Below the pieces are notes generated by a model. The model was given only the letters and a program-made list of their open reading frames with translations, was not told where the DNA came from and searched no databases. From Clostridia bacterium (GTDB lineage: Bacteria > Bacillota > Clostridia > UBA1212): 64,000 bases of DNA. The position numbers and the translations under genes were made by a program. The stretch is taken from positions 36,849 through 100,848 of the forward strand of contig JAFSVU010000056.1 of NCBI GenBank assembly GCA_017444825.1, written 5' to 3'. Positions 23,706 to 33,816 of this stretch are shown here, piece by piece (position 1 is the first letter of the stretch; each line of letters begins with the position of its first letter).

Positions 23706-26700
23706 ATGAACAACAGTAAACTTAACAGAGGATATGACGCGCTCGTAAAAGAGTTTAAAAAACCGGGCTGTGAGTACCGCGGAAAACCATTCTGGTCCTG
23801 GAACGGTGAGCTTACCGAAAAGGAACTGAAGAGACAGGTAGACGTTCTCAAGGAGATGGGATTCGGCGGCTATTTTATGCACAGCAGAGCCGGCCTTATA
23901 ACCGAATATCTTGGAGACGAATGGTTCGATCTCTGCAACAAGGTGGCGGAGTACGGAAAAGAGACCGGCATGGAGCCCTGGCTGTACGACGAGGACAGGT
24001 GGCCCAGCGGAAGCGCCGGAGGCATAGTCACAAGAGATCCGAAGTACAGAATGAAGGCATTGGAGCTGGTGGAGACGGTTCCGGAGGACGGACGCCAGCC
24101 GGGGGAGATGAGGGCGATATTTGAGGCTCTGATCGCCGGTGACGGTATCACGCTCATTGATTACAGACCCTTTGACGGAAAACTGAAATACAAACCAAAG
24201 GACTGCGAGACACACAGACTGCTCAAATTCTGCGTTGTGTATGACAAGCCCTCCAGCGGTTATAACGGCACCACCTACATCGACACCATGATGAAGGCGG
24301 CCACGGAAAGATTTATTGAGTTAACTCACCAACAGTACAGAGACAGGGCGGGGGACGAGCTCTGGAAGGCTATAAAAGGCATATTCACCGACGAGCCCCA
24401 CAGAGGACACCTTCTCGACAATGCCCGCAGGGAAGACGGATTCCTTCGCTGCTCGACCTGCTGGACCGACGACATTTTCGAAGAATTCCAAAAGAGATAC
24501 GGATACGACGTAAGAATGCGTCTCCCGGAGCTTTTCTACAAGGCGCCGTCCTTTGAGACCTCCTTTGCCGTTAAGCACGACTACGTGGACCTGGCGAACA
24601 ACCTGTTCATAGAGCGCTTTGCCGACCCGATCAACGACTGGTGCATCAAAAACGGTATTGATTTTACGGGACACGTGCTTCACGAGGACAGCCTCACAAA
24701 CCAAACGGTGCCAAACGGCTCTCTCATGCGTTTTTACGGACATATGGGTGTTCCCGGTATCGACAATCTCACGGAATGGGCCACTGTATTCTGGGCCGGA
24801 AAGCAGATCCAGTCCGCCGCGAGACAGCTTGGCAAGAAATGGCTGCTTTCGGAGCTTTACGGCTGCTCGGGCTGGCAGTTTAACTTCAGAAGCCACAAGG
24901 CGGTGGGCGACTGGCAGGCTCTTTACGGCATCAACGTCAGATGCCCCCACCTCTCCTGGTACACCATGGAGGGCGAAGCTAAGCGCGACTACCCGGCAAG
25001 CATCCTCCACCAGTCTCCCTATTACAAGGACTATTCCTACGTTGAGGATTATTTCGCAAGATTCGGCGTTGTAATGACCGAGGGCAGGGATATATGCGAA
25101 GTACTGGTGCTGAATCCCATCGAAAGCGTATGGACCGGTGTCTATTCCGGCTGGGCCAGCTGGATAATGCCCGCAAATCCCGAAACCAATGCCCTCGAGG
25201 AAAACTACCGCAGACTCTTCGGAGTGATGCTTGACGCCAATGTGGACTTCGACTACGGCGAGGAGCAGATGCTGGCTGAGCTTGCGAAGGTAGAGACCGA
25301 TGAAAAAGGGCCAAAGATCAAGGTGGGGCTTTCCGAATACAGGACCGTGGTGATGAGCGGCATGACCACCATAAGAGGCACCACGCTTAAGCTCCTCAAG
25401 GAGTTTGAGGAAAAGGGCGGAAAGATCGTTCTCCTCGGCGAAGGCCCGAAGATGGTGGATGCAAGGCCCAGCGAAGAATTTGAAACACTTCACTGCGAAA
25501 AGGCGCCTCTTGAAGCCGAAAGCATCAGAAAGCTCGTCAAGAGCCGCATGAACGTAAAGGTGGACTTTGAGAACGGCGGCGACTGCCAGTTCCACGCAAG
25601 GATCGCCGACGCAAGAGAAAAGGACGGCATCGTCGCATTGGCGATCATAAACGCGAACCGGGGCATTGGCGCTGAGAACGTAAAGGTGACTCTCGAGGGC
25701 ATTGAGGGCATCACGGGCTGCGCAGAATGGTGCCTTGAGGACGGCGGAATATACAAGGTCAAAAGCTTCGAGAATAAAGGCAAGACCGTTTCCGTGACCA
25801 CCGATTTCTTCCCTGCGGGCGAAAGACTTTTTGTGTTCTACTTCGGAAAGGATGTACCCGAGGCCTCGGAGGACGATCTTACGGGGAGAAGGACGCGGAC
25901 CACATTGGTCAGTGAAAAAGAGCTTAAGGGCGATTTCTCATACGTGCTTGACGAGAAGAACGCCATGGCCCTCGATTTTGCCGACGCGGATATGGTGACC
26001 ACGGACGGCCGGAAGAAGCATTTTGACACCTGCGAGATACTCAGGCTCGACATGCAGGTGCGAGATTTCGTCGGGATCGAGCACAGGGGCGGAGAAATGC
26101 TGCAGCCCTGGTACGCAAAAAAATATGCCAATGACGCCTACGGCGACATCACGGTGAACTTTGATTTTGAGGTCGAGACGGTTCCCGAGAGCGACATACT
26201 GATCTGCGGAGAGAGGCCGGAGTTTATAGACTACTACCTCAACGGTCACAAGCTTGAGGCTGACGGCGGCTTCTGGGTCGACAATGCGTTTAAGACCATG
26301 CCCGCAAAGAAGGAATGGCTGGTAAAGGGTAAAAACACTGTTAAGCAGGTGACCAATTTCAAACGCACCACGAACCTCGAATGCGTATACCTGGTGGGTG
26401 ATTTCGGCGTGAAGTCGGTCCTTAACGAAAAGAACCCGGCCAGGAGCCTCGACGATAAAGGCAATCTCTACAGCAGGGACAAAGTGATGACCACGTTGCC
26501 GAAGACCCTGACCTTCGAAAATATCACGGACCAGAACCTTCTCATGTACACCGGCCGGGTGAGTTACGTCGTGACTCCGGAGATGCTGGCGGATATAAAA
26601 CCGAAAGCCGGCGAGCGCGCGGTGATAAAAGCGGCGGATTACACGGGAAGCCTTGTCAGGATCGAAACCAATGACGGTAAAAAGATCGGCATACTGGGCT

Positions 26701-26924
26701 GGGAGCCCTACACTGCTGATATCACCGATTACCTGAAGGATGGCTTCAGGATCACTCTGGTATGCTCCAGAAAGAACATTTACGGACCGCTTCACTTCCT
26801 TCCGGCTGTGCCGGGAGCGGTGGGCCCCGGAAATTTTGTGGTCGGCGGCGGAAACTATACCGACGATTACGCTATGATGGACAGCAATCCCGGAAGAGTG
26901 TTTATAGATATAGTTAAACGGTGA
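23706..26924 (+). CDS. GH106-like glycoside hydrolase (probable alpha-L-rhamnosidase)
   Basis: A 1072-residue enzyme with the start typical of the GH106-like group (KPFWSWNGELTEKELKRQVD, GFGGYFMHSRAGL, YDEDRWPSGSAGG). GH106 members release L-rhamnose from plant pectin or glycosides; the released deoxysugar would suit the neighbouring compartment. The first ~600 residues form the catalytic barrel region (EGKAKRDY-like and TDEP motifs; ELYGCSGWQFNFRSHK), and the C-terminal part resembles beta-sandwich domains (HKLEADGGFWVDNAF). No signal peptide, so it acts on imported oligosaccharides. GGAGG seven bases before the ATG. Family assignment is by motif memory. Confidence 0.75.
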   Translation: MNNSKLNRGYDALVKEFKKPGCEYRGKPFWSWNGELTEKELKRQVDVLKEMGFGGYFMHSRAGLITEYLGDEWFDLCNKVAEYGKETGMEPWLYDEDRWPSGSAGGIVTRDPKYRMKALELVETVPEDGRQPGEMRAIFEALIAGDGITLIDYRPFDGKLKYKPKDCETHRLLKFCVVYDKPSSGYNGTTYIDTMMKAATERFIELTHQQYRDRAGDELWKAIKGIFTDEPHRGHLLDNARREDGFLRCSTCWTDDIFEEFQKRYGYDVRMRLPELFYKAPSFETSFAVKHDYVDLANNLFIERFADPINDWCIKNGIDFTGHVLHEDSLTNQTVPNGSLMRFYGHMGVPGIDNLTEWATVFWAGKQIQSAARQLGKKWLLSELYGCSGWQFNFRSHKAVGDWQALYGINVRCPHLSWYTMEGEAKRDYPASILHQSPYYKDYSYVEDYFARFGVVMTEGRDICEVLVLNPIESVWTGVYSGWASWIMPANPETNALEENYRRLFGVMLDANVDFDYGEEQMLAELAKVETDEKGPKIKVGLSEYRTVVMSGMTTIRGTTLKLLKEFEEKGGKIVLLGEGPKMVDARPSEEFETLHCEKAPLEAESIRKLVKSRMNVKVDFENGGDCQFHARIADAREKDGIVALAIINANRGIGAENVKVTLEGIEGITGCAEWCLEDGGIYKVKSFENKGKTVSVTTDFFPAGERLFVFYFGKDVPEASEDDLTGRRTRTTLVSEKELKGDFSYVLDEKNAMALDFADADMVTTDGRKKHFDTCEILRLDMQVRDFVGIEHRGGEMLQPWYAKKYANDAYGDITVNFDFEVETVPESDILICGERPEFIDYYLNGHKLEADGGFWVDNAFKTMPAKKEWLVKGKNTVKQVTNFKRTTNLECVYLVGDFGVKSVLNEKNPARSLDDKGNLYSRDKVMTTLPKTLTFENITDQNLLMYTGRVSYVVTPEMLADIKPKAGERAVIKAADYTGSLVRIETNDGKKIGILGWEPYTADITDYLKDGFRITLVCSRKNIYGPLHFLPAVPGAVGPGNFVVGGGNYTDDYAMMDSNPGRVFIDIVKR

Positions 26925-26949
26925 CGGTTTTTTAGGAAAAGGGGAAATT

Positions 26950-28056
26950 ATGAAAAAATACGACGTTGCGGCATATATCTGGCCGTCCTACACGGGCACG
27001 GGGCCCAGGACCAGAATATTTTGGGATGAAGGCATTGGCGAGTGGCAGACTGTGAGAAAGGCTGCGGAGGACGACCCCTCGAGGGCGCTCCCGGTGTGGG
27101 GCTTTGAGGACGAGGCCGACCCTCTGGTCATGGAGAAGCAGATAGATGCTGCGGTCAGCCACGGCGTAAACGTTTTTATTTACGACTGGTACTGGTACGA
27201 CCACAGACCATTTCTTGAGCAGTGCCTCGACAACGGCTTCTTGAAAGCGAAAAACAGGTCGAGGATGAAATTCTACCTGATGTGGGCAAACCACGACGTG
27301 GGGATGGTTTGGGACCGGAGAAACGCGGACTACGACGACGCGCTCATTTATCAGGGATCTGTGGACAGAAAGGATTTTGAGATCATTGTAAGGCGCGTTA
27401 TCGATAACTATTTTTCGCAGCCGGAGTATTACAAGATAGGCGGCAGGCCCGTATTCATGGTCTACGACGTTATGAACCTCATGAAAGGGCTTGGCGGCGT
27501 TGAAAAAACCAAAGAAGCCCTTGAATATTTCAGAAAAGAGACCGTAAAAGCAGGTTTTCCGGGCCTCGAGCTTCAGATGACCTACTGGAACGAATATGCG
27601 GTGAATCTTTCGGGCGTGGATTCGGAAAAGACCGGCTCCGCGTCGGATGCGGTGAATCTGCTGGGCTTTGACAGTATCTCCCACTACCAGTTCATCCATT
27701 TCACGTGGCTGCCTGAGGACAGGCCTTACAAAGACGTTGTGGCGAGGCTTGAGGAGGAGTGGTCGCAGATCGGATCAAAATGCAGCGCCACCTACTATCC
27801 CCACGTTTCCATAGGCTGGGACAACAATCCGAGGTATAAGAACAGGGGCAGGACCATCATGACCGGAGCGACGCCCGAACTTTTTGAAGAGGGCCTCCGT
27901 AAGGCAAAAGCATACCTTGACGCAAGACCGGAGATGACGCCCCTCGTCACCGTCAACAGCTGGAACGAATGGACGGAGACCAGCTATCTTGAACCGGATA
28001 CGAAATTCGGCTACGGGTATCTCGAGGCTGTGGAAAGAGTTTTCGGAAAAGGATAA
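26950..28056 (+). CDS. WbsX/GH99-like domain protein
   Basis: A 368-residue protein resembling the WbsX family, structurally related to GH99 endo-mannosidases: AAYIWPSYTGTG at the N-terminus, VNVFIYDWYWYD in the middle and TVNSWNEWTETSYLEPD near the C-terminus. Cytoplasmic, no signal peptide. It could act on a polysaccharide-derived substrate or in glycan assembly; here its place among catabolic genes favours hydrolysis. AGGGGA upstream of the ATG. A second, secreted relative is at 57009. Confidence 0.7.
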   Translation: MKKYDVAAYIWPSYTGTGPRTRIFWDEGIGEWQTVRKAAEDDPSRALPVWGFEDEADPLVMEKQIDAAVSHGVNVFIYDWYWYDHRPFLEQCLDNGFLKAKNRSRMKFYLMWANHDVGMVWDRRNADYDDALIYQGSVDRKDFEIIVRRVIDNYFSQPEYYKIGGRPVFMVYDVMNLMKGLGGVEKTKEALEYFRKETVKAGFPGLELQMTYWNEYAVNLSGVDSEKTGSASDAVNLLGFDSISHYQFIHFTWLPEDRPYKDVVARLEEEWSQIGSKCSATYYPHVSIGWDNNPRYKNRGRTIMTGATPELFEEGLRKAKAYLDARPEMTPLVTVNSWNEWTETSYLEPDTKFGYGYLEAVERVFGKG

Positions 28057-28092
28057 AAGACTATAACGGATTTTGATGGTTCGGGGGCCGTT

Positions 28093-30141
28093 ATGAAAAG
28101 AATTCATCTGATCAAAACAATAACGCTTGTCCTGGCTGCTGCGATGCTTCTGACTCTTGCGGGCTGCGGCGGATACAACACCCAGAAGGGAGACAGGTAC
28201 GGAGAAAAAGCAATGGATCAAATTGAAAAATATCTGAAAAAGCCGGCTGATTTTCCTTTCTCGTTCAAGTACGGAAAGACCAAGGTGACGGGCTTCGGGG
28301 AAGGCTTCGAGAAGATCTCGGAGAATAGATCGAAGACCGCTGACGGAACTGTTTTTAACGTGAGATTCCTCCACAGTGCCAGCGGCGCGGTGTTTGAGGT
28401 ACAGGCGAAGGCATACGCAGCCTTTGACGCTTACGAGTGGACCGTCTTCATAACCAATGAATCGGACAAAAAGACCGCCAGGTTCAGTGAGATCAACGCC
28501 GCGGATATCGTCTTCAAGGGCTCTAAACCTGTGCTGAAGGGAATAAACGGGGACCTTGGCGATATGTATGCCCCGTACGAGGTTGATCTTCGCAAAGAGG
28601 CCGTTGTTAAAAGTTCCACTTCGGGAAGACCCACCCACGGGTCATTCCCCTATTTTAACCTTAACTGCGGCTCCGGCGGTGTGCTCATTGCCGTGGGCTG
28701 GCCCGGGTGCTGGAAAGCGTCCTTTGATGCGACAGACGGCAAAGGAACTCATTTTACCGCGGGACAGTACGAGATATCCGTGGCTCTGGAACCCGGCGAG
28801 TCGGTGAGAACACCCCTTGTGGCATTTCTCCGTCACGAAGGGCGGGACGATACCGCCGGCATGAACCTTTGGCGAAGGTGGTTCATCGAATGCAACATGC
28901 GGAAGGACAGCTCCGGAAACGTGATCTCTCCCGTGCTGGGATGGGGCTCCGTGGTCCAGGGCCATACGACACATTCGCTAACAAGAACCTACAACGCATT
29001 TCTCCGCCACAACATAACTCTCGACTATCTCTGGCTCGACGCGGGATGGTACGTCAATGCGGACGGGAATTCCTGCGGCTGGCCCGAAACGGGTATGTGG
29101 CAGGTGGACACGGTGAAGTTCCCCGACAAACTGGCTGAGGTATCCGAACTGGTCCACAAGAACGGCGGAAAAACTCTCCTTTGGTTTGAGTCCGAAGTGG
29201 TGAGATGCGATAAGAAAAAGTTTCTGGAGGCCAACAAGGACTTTAAGGAGGAGTGGTTCCTGGGTGTCGCAGCGCCGGGGTCTTGGCTTGAAGGACAGCT
29301 GGTGGACCTTGGCAATCCCGAAGCGAGGGATTGGTTAATAAAGAAAATAACCAATGTGATGGAAGAGGGAGGCATCGACATGTACCGCCAGGACTTCAAC
29401 GTGGACCCCGCGGAGGTCTGGAAGTGGTGCGACGATTATGACAAGACCGGCTACACAGAGAACCGCTATGTGACGGGCTATCTCGCTTTCTGGGACTCCC
29501 TGCTTGAGCTTTACCCCGACATGACCATCGACTCCTGTGCATCGGGTGGCGGCAGAAACGATCTTGAGACCATGAGACGTTCGGTGCCTCTCCACATAAG
29601 CGACTACTGGGACGGTCAGACGGGGCGTTACGATGAACGCCAGGCACTGCTTCTCTCCCTTTCCCAATGGTTCCCGTATTTCAAGCTCCAGATAGGCGGC
29701 AGCGACGAGATAAACGATTACAATCTCCGCTCCTGCATGGCGCCCTGGAACAATATGAACGTGCCCACCATGAGCAAGTCCACCCCCTGGGATATCGTTA
29801 CCAAGGCTGTTAAAGAGTGGAGGGCTCTCTCGAAATATTTCTACAAAGACTTTTACCCTTTAACAGCATACAGCAGCGGGGACGACGTGTGGCGCGCATA
29901 TGAATATTACGACGAAGAGGCGGGCGAGGGCGCAGTCATGGTGTTCAGGGCCGCAAACAACGCAGAATCCGAGAAGGTACTGAAGCTTCACGCCGACACC
30001 TCCGCAAAATATATCGTGAAGGATTGCGACGGAAAGCTGGCAGGTCTGTTCAGCGGCTTTGAACTTGAAAATGGCCTCAAAATCACCCTTGAGGAGCCCG
30101 GAACTTCCACGCTGATATTTATTTCAAAAGCGAACGGTTAG
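28093..30141 (+). CDS. GH36-like glycoside hydrolase lipoprotein
   Basis: A 682-residue surface lipoprotein: signal peptide with lipobox LAGC (cleavage before Cys about residue 25). The GH36/GH27 clan pattern follows: DYLWLDAGWY, KTLLWFESE, a nucleophile Asp in MYRQDFNVDP and a probable acid/base Asp in HISDYWDG, with CASGGGRND between them. The family is mostly alpha-galactosidases. Being membrane-anchored outside the cell, it would trim glycans before uptake. Starts 36 bp after the WbsX-like gene and belongs to the same run of genes. Confidence 0.8.
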   Translation: MKRIHLIKTITLVLAAAMLLTLAGCGGYNTQKGDRYGEKAMDQIEKYLKKPADFPFSFKYGKTKVTGFGEGFEKISENRSKTADGTVFNVRFLHSASGAVFEVQAKAYAAFDAYEWTVFITNESDKKTARFSEINAADIVFKGSKPVLKGINGDLGDMYAPYEVDLRKEAVVKSSTSGRPTHGSFPYFNLNCGSGGVLIAVGWPGCWKASFDATDGKGTHFTAGQYEISVALEPGESVRTPLVAFLRHEGRDDTAGMNLWRRWFIECNMRKDSSGNVISPVLGWGSVVQGHTTHSLTRTYNAFLRHNITLDYLWLDAGWYVNADGNSCGWPETGMWQVDTVKFPDKLAEVSELVHKNGGKTLLWFESEVVRCDKKKFLEANKDFKEEWFLGVAAPGSWLEGQLVDLGNPEARDWLIKKITNVMEEGGIDMYRQDFNVDPAEVWKWCDDYDKTGYTENRYVTGYLAFWDSLLELYPDMTIDSCASGGGRNDLETMRRSVPLHISDYWDGQTGRYDERQALLLSLSQWFPYFKLQIGGSDEINDYNLRSCMAPWNNMNVPTMSKSTPWDIVTKAVKEWRALSKYFYKDFYPLTAYSSGDDVWRAYEYYDEEAGEGAVMVFRAANNAESEKVLKLHADTSAKYIVKDCDGKLAGLFSGFELENGLKITLEEPGTSTLIFISKANG

Positions 30142-30151
30142 GGAGTGTGCC

Positions 30152-30889
30152 ATGAAAAGAGTTTTAGCATTGACGGCTGTGATCGCGGTTTTGGCGGCGC
30201 TCCTGATCCCCTCGTTTATCGTTTTCGGAGAGAATGAAATGATAACCTTTTTAAGCGATATGGAATGGCGGAATGCCGAAATATATTCCGCAGACGGCAA
30301 GGGCGCCGTCCCCGCCAGGGATGAGAACTTGACCGGCGAGGAGCTTTGGCTGTACGACATGTATTTCGAAAAGGGCGTATGCTTCCATGCCATGTCGGGC
30401 AAAAATGCCTTCCTTGAAGTGGATATAGAGGGAAAGGGCTATAAGACCTTTTATGCATACATCGGAACCGCGGAGAGCGAGGTCTGCGATGTGACCATGG
30501 CCAGCGTCAGATTCAATTTCAAGGCTGACGGAAAAAGCGTTTACAGAACCGAGCTTGTCACGCCAAGGGAGAGGCCGAAGGCGGTGACGATAGACGTTAC
30601 GGGTGTCTCGGTGCTTAGAATTGAGATGGATGACGGTGGCGACGGCATAAGCGGCGACTGGGGAGCGCTCGGAAATGCGCTTTTCTCCACATCCGACAGC
30701 GCTCAAGATATCGAGGCGGAGCTTGAAAAAAGAGCAGAAAAACCGGCTGAGACCGACGGACCCGTTGACCCGGTGAAAGAAATCATAGAAGAGAAGGGCG
30801 GTTGCGGGGGAACCATTGGCGGGCTTGCTGCGGTCACATGCGCCTGCGCCGCTTCAGCAGTTTTGACCAAAAAGAAAAAGGATCATTGA
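30152..30889 (+). CDS. NPCBM-type carbohydrate-binding surface protein with C-terminal CGG-membrane anchor
   Basis: A 245-residue secreted protein: an N-terminal signal segment (VLALTAVIAVLAALLIPSFI), then an NPCBM-like domain (FEKGVCFHAMSGKNAFLEVD, DGGDGISGDWGALGNALF) and a tail GGCGGTIGGLAAVTCACAAS followed by AVLTKKKKDH. The tail, a Cys-Gly-Gly motif, short hydrophobic helix and Lys cluster, looks like a C-terminal sorting or anchoring signal seen in many Clostridia surface proteins. NPCBM domains bind galactose-type sugars, fitting the GH36-like gene 10 bp upstream. Confidence 0.75.
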   Translation: MKRVLALTAVIAVLAALLIPSFIVFGENEMITFLSDMEWRNAEIYSADGKGAVPARDENLTGEELWLYDMYFEKGVCFHAMSGKNAFLEVDIEGKGYKTFYAYIGTAESEVCDVTMASVRFNFKADGKSVYRTELVTPRERPKAVTIDVTGVSVLRIEMDDGGDGISGDWGALGNALFSTSDSAQDIEAELEKRAEKPAETDGPVDPVKEIIEEKGGCGGTIGGLAAVTCACAASAVLTKKKKDH

Positions 30890-30894
30890 AACAA

Positions 30895-32073
30895 ATGATT
30901 TGGAAAAGACTTGCGGAAAAGCAAAAAGAGATAATCGAAAGAGGTTTCTCATCCGGCAATGCCCTCATCTGCGGCGACAGGACGGGGATCATATTTGAAA
31001 ACTACGAGGGCACGAAGAGCGCTGATCCCGGGGATCCGGTCTCTGCGGACACGGTCTTCCATCTTTATTCCATGACCAAGGTGTTCACGGTGGTGTCCGT
31101 GATGCAGCTTTGGGAAAAAGGGCTAATTGATATCGACGACCTTTTGGAGAAATATATCCCCGCCTTCTCGGATGTCACGGTCTGGGAAAACGGCGCCGCA
31201 AGGCCGGCGAAAGTTAAGATCACCATAAGGATGCTACTCTCCATGACCTCCGGGCTTTCATACTTTCTCGAAGACCCGAGCGGCCTTGCGGGAAAGCTTG
31301 CGGAAAAATGGCGAAATGGCCTGAAAAACGGGAAAACGTTAGGCACCCGCGGATTTGCGGAGGCCGTCGCAGGGGTTCCTCTTTCCTTTGAACCCGGGAC
31401 GAAATACCTGTACGGACTTTCCCACGACGTGCTTGGCGCTGTGATCGAGACCGTTTCCGGGAAGACTCTGAACCGCTATTTTGAGGAACATATCATAAGG
31501 CCCCTCGGAATGAAGGATACCTGTTTTTATCAGAACGTGCCGGATGAGGTGAGACCACGCCTTGCCTCCAACACGGCTTTTGTTGATGGGAAATACGTTG
31601 ACATCGATTTTCCGCCGAGACCTGTGCCGATACCGGTGTTTGAGGGAACCGATGACCCGAAGGTGTTTTCCGGAGGCTCGGGCCTTGTGGGTACTGCAAG
31701 GGACTACGGATCGTTCCTCTCTGAAATGCTTGACCCGAAGAAAGGCATCTTAAGACCGGAAACCATTGCCGAAATGATAAAACCTCAGCTTGGTCCGGAG
31801 CAGAGAGCCTGCTATAACGACCCGAAGGGCGATCCCTCCATCTCGGGGCCGGAACACACCTTTGCCCTTGGCGTGAGGATCCAGGACAGACCAGCAAAAC
31901 AGGGATCGGTGGGAGAATGGGGCTGGTCGGGGGCACTCGGAACCTGGTTCTTCGTTTCGCCGGCAGACGGGATCTGGTTTGTGTATATGCACCAGCATTC
32001 ACCCGCGATGCACGACGCATTCATAGCGGGGCTGAGAGATGTGTTCTATGATATTTTGCGGAGCGGAAGGTAG
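30895..32073 (+). CDS. Beta-lactamase-fold serine hydrolase (class C/PBP-like)
   Basis: A 392-residue serine hydrolase: SxxK nucleophile motif in HLYSMTKVFTV (about residue 58), Tyr motif in KYLYGLSHDVLG, and the third element near PAKQGSVGEWGWSGALGTW. Members are esterases, peptidases or penicillin-binding-like enzymes; in a glycan cluster an esterase removing acyl groups is plausible. No signal peptide. Start ATG 30895, five bases after the previous stop, with AAAGGA upstream. Confidence 0.75.
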   Translation: MIWKRLAEKQKEIIERGFSSGNALICGDRTGIIFENYEGTKSADPGDPVSADTVFHLYSMTKVFTVVSVMQLWEKGLIDIDDLLEKYIPAFSDVTVWENGAARPAKVKITIRMLLSMTSGLSYFLEDPSGLAGKLAEKWRNGLKNGKTLGTRGFAEAVAGVPLSFEPGTKYLYGLSHDVLGAVIETVSGKTLNRYFEEHIIRPLGMKDTCFYQNVPDEVRPRLASNTAFVDGKYVDIDFPPRPVPIPVFEGTDDPKVFSGGSGLVGTARDYGSFLSEMLDPKKGILRPETIAEMIKPQLGPEQRACYNDPKGDPSISGPEHTFALGVRIQDRPAKQGSVGEWGWSGALGTWFFVSPADGIWFVYMHQHSPAMHDAFIAGLRDVFYDILRSGR

Positions 32074-32077
32074 AAAA

Positions 32078-33517
32078 ATGATCGAAAGAATTAAAACTGA
32101 GAAGGCAAAAATAGCTTTGTTTGGCGTTGGACACGCAGTTTACTGGGACCAGTTCGAGGGACTGAAGGAAAAGCTCCTTGGCTATCATGAGGAGCTGAAG
32201 AGGATGCTTGCGGAGTTTTCCGTGGACGTCTGTGATTACGGCATGGTGGATTCGAACACGAGAGCCTACGAGGTCTCAAGAGCCGCCAAGGCAGACGGCG
32301 CCGACGTGATCTTCTGCAATATGCTTACGTACGCGACATCATCGGTCTTCGCGCCGGTGATAAAGGAGGCCGACGTGCCGGTGGTGCTGATCGCGCTTCA
32401 GCCCAAGAGCCATCTCGACTATAACTCCGCCAATACCCGTGAACAGCTTGAAAACGACTGCATCTGCTCCATGCCCGAATTCACCGGGGTGGCGGTGCGC
32501 ATGGGAAAGAAAATATCCGACGTCATCATCGGAAAGCTCTACGGCGATGAAAAAGCAAAGGCGGGCATCCGGGAGTGGTGCGACATCGCAGGCGTTCTCC
32601 ACGGACTTCGGGGAGCCAGGTTCGGCCTCATGGGCCACGTGCTGGAGTCGATGTACGATATGCACGCAGATCCCACGGCTGTTTCGTCCGCTTTCAACGT
32701 CCACGTGCCCCTGCTTGAGATCGAGGATATATTCAAAATCTATAGTGCCGTCACGGAGGCTGAGGTCTGTGCGAAAAAAGAGCAGATATTGAAGCTCTTT
32801 GATACCCCGGACCCGGTCTCGGATCCGATCACGGAAAAACTCACCGAAAAAGATTTGGAATCAGCCGCAAGGTCTGCCGCAGCTTTGGACCAATTTGTGG
32901 AGGAATACCGCCTCACGGGCCTGGCATATTATTATAACGGCCTTGAAAACTCGCCAATGCGCTCCATGGTCAGCTCCTTCATCGCCGGCAATTCCATCCT
33001 GAACGCCAGAGGCATCCCCATGTGCGGGGAATTTGACATAAAGACGCTCATTGCCATGTTTATCATGGACCGTTTGGGCATGGGCGGCAGCTTCGCCGAG
33101 TTTCATCCCATTGATTTCAACGACAATATCATTCTCGTAGGCCATGACGGCCCCCATCATATTGCCGTGGCCGAAGGAAAGCCGGTTCTGAGGAGTCTTA
33201 AAAAGTTCCATGGAAAGCCCGGCTCCGGCGCGTCGGTGGAGTTCAAACTGAAGGACGGCCCCATCACTATATTCGGCATAACCCAGACCATGAACGGCTT
33301 TAAGTTTGTGATCGGCGAAGGGGAGTCAAAGCACGGACCAATACCGCCAACGGGAAACACCAATACCAGGGGCTGCTTCCCGCCAGACACTCTCGATTTC
33401 GTAAAACGCTGGGCAATGGAAGGCCCCACCCATCACTTTGCTCTCGGCATTGGGCACAGGGCGGAGACCATAAGGAAGATCGCCGAGGCGCTGGGGGTTG
33501 AATGGGCGGTTGTTTGA
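32078..33517 (+). CDS. AraA/FucI-superfamily sugar isomerase
   Basis: A 479-residue protein of the arabinose/fucose isomerase fold: N-terminal KIALFGVGHAVYWDQF, middle DVIFCNMLTYATSS, and metal-binding candidates Glu in MCGEFDIK, Asp in HPIDFNDN and His in VGHDGPHH and LGIGHR. Substrate unknown; the cluster suggests a pentose or deoxyhexose released by the upstream hydrolases. AGGTAGA is the only SD-like sequence before ATG 32078, so translation may be coupled to the serine hydrolase gene 4 bp upstream. The repeat block begins at its stop codon. Distantly related to the isomerase at 6590. Confidence 0.7.
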   Translation: MIERIKTEKAKIALFGVGHAVYWDQFEGLKEKLLGYHEELKRMLAEFSVDVCDYGMVDSNTRAYEVSRAAKADGADVIFCNMLTYATSSVFAPVIKEADVPVVLIALQPKSHLDYNSANTREQLENDCICSMPEFTGVAVRMGKKISDVIIGKLYGDEKAKAGIREWCDIAGVLHGLRGARFGLMGHVLESMYDMHADPTAVSSAFNVHVPLLEIEDIFKIYSAVTEAEVCAKKEQILKLFDTPDPVSDPITEKLTEKDLESAARSAAALDQFVEEYRLTGLAYYYNGLENSPMRSMVSSFIAGNSILNARGIPMCGEFDIKTLIAMFIMDRLGMGGSFAEFHPIDFNDNIILVGHDGPHHIAVAEGKPVLRSLKKFHGKPGSGASVEFKLKDGPITIFGITQTMNGFKFVIGEGESKHGPIPPTGNTNTRGCFPPDTLDFVKRWAMEGPTHHFALGIGHRAETIRKIAEALGVEWAVV

Positions 33518-33790
33518 GGGGTGCCGCTTAGGTTAAAGGGGTGCCGCCCAGGTAATAAGTAATAGTTTGAGGGGTGCCGCTTAGGTTCAAGGGAGTGCCG
33601 CTCAAGGTAATAAGTAAGAGGTAATAGGTAAGAGGGCACTGCGTGAAGGGGGTGCCGCTTAGGTTAAAGGGAGTGCCGCTCAAGGTAATAAGTAAGAGGT
33701 AATAAGTAATAGGTGTTAGGTATAAGGCGCCTGCGGAAAGGGTGCTGCTCAAGGTAACAGGTAAAAAGAAAAAGGAAAAAATTAAGAGGT
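33518..33790 (+). repeat. Mosaic heptamer/GTGCCG repeat block (copy 3)
   Basis: Begins at the stop codon of the isomerase gene with GAGGGGTGCCGC. Contains about seven GTGCCGC cores, some followed by GTTAAAGG and others by GTAATAAGTAA-type heptamer runs (33551-33566, 33605-33632, 33682-33712). A GGCGCCTGCGGAAAGGGTGC segment (about 33727-33746) recurs in the block at 35600. Nothing else is seen between the isomerase and the promoter at 33817. Confidence 0.85.
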
Positions 33791-33816
33791 GGCGCCGGCG
33801 CAGCCGCCTTTTATTG

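Noticed and set aside
24321..25595. 424-codon open frame on the minus strand inside the GH106-like gene
   Set aside because: It lies fully antisense to a well-supported hydrolase gene, has no SD, and its composition (Val, His, Leu rich) is that of a reversed coding strand.
25938..26795. 285-codon minus-strand frame in the GH106-like gene
   Set aside because: Antisense shadow, same reasons; similar long shadows occur at 53913-54812 and 27775-28638.
33518..33790. CRISPR-like look of regularly recurring short repeats
   Set aside because: Repeats are degenerate, units are seven bases, there are no unique spacers of constant length, and no cas gene is near.
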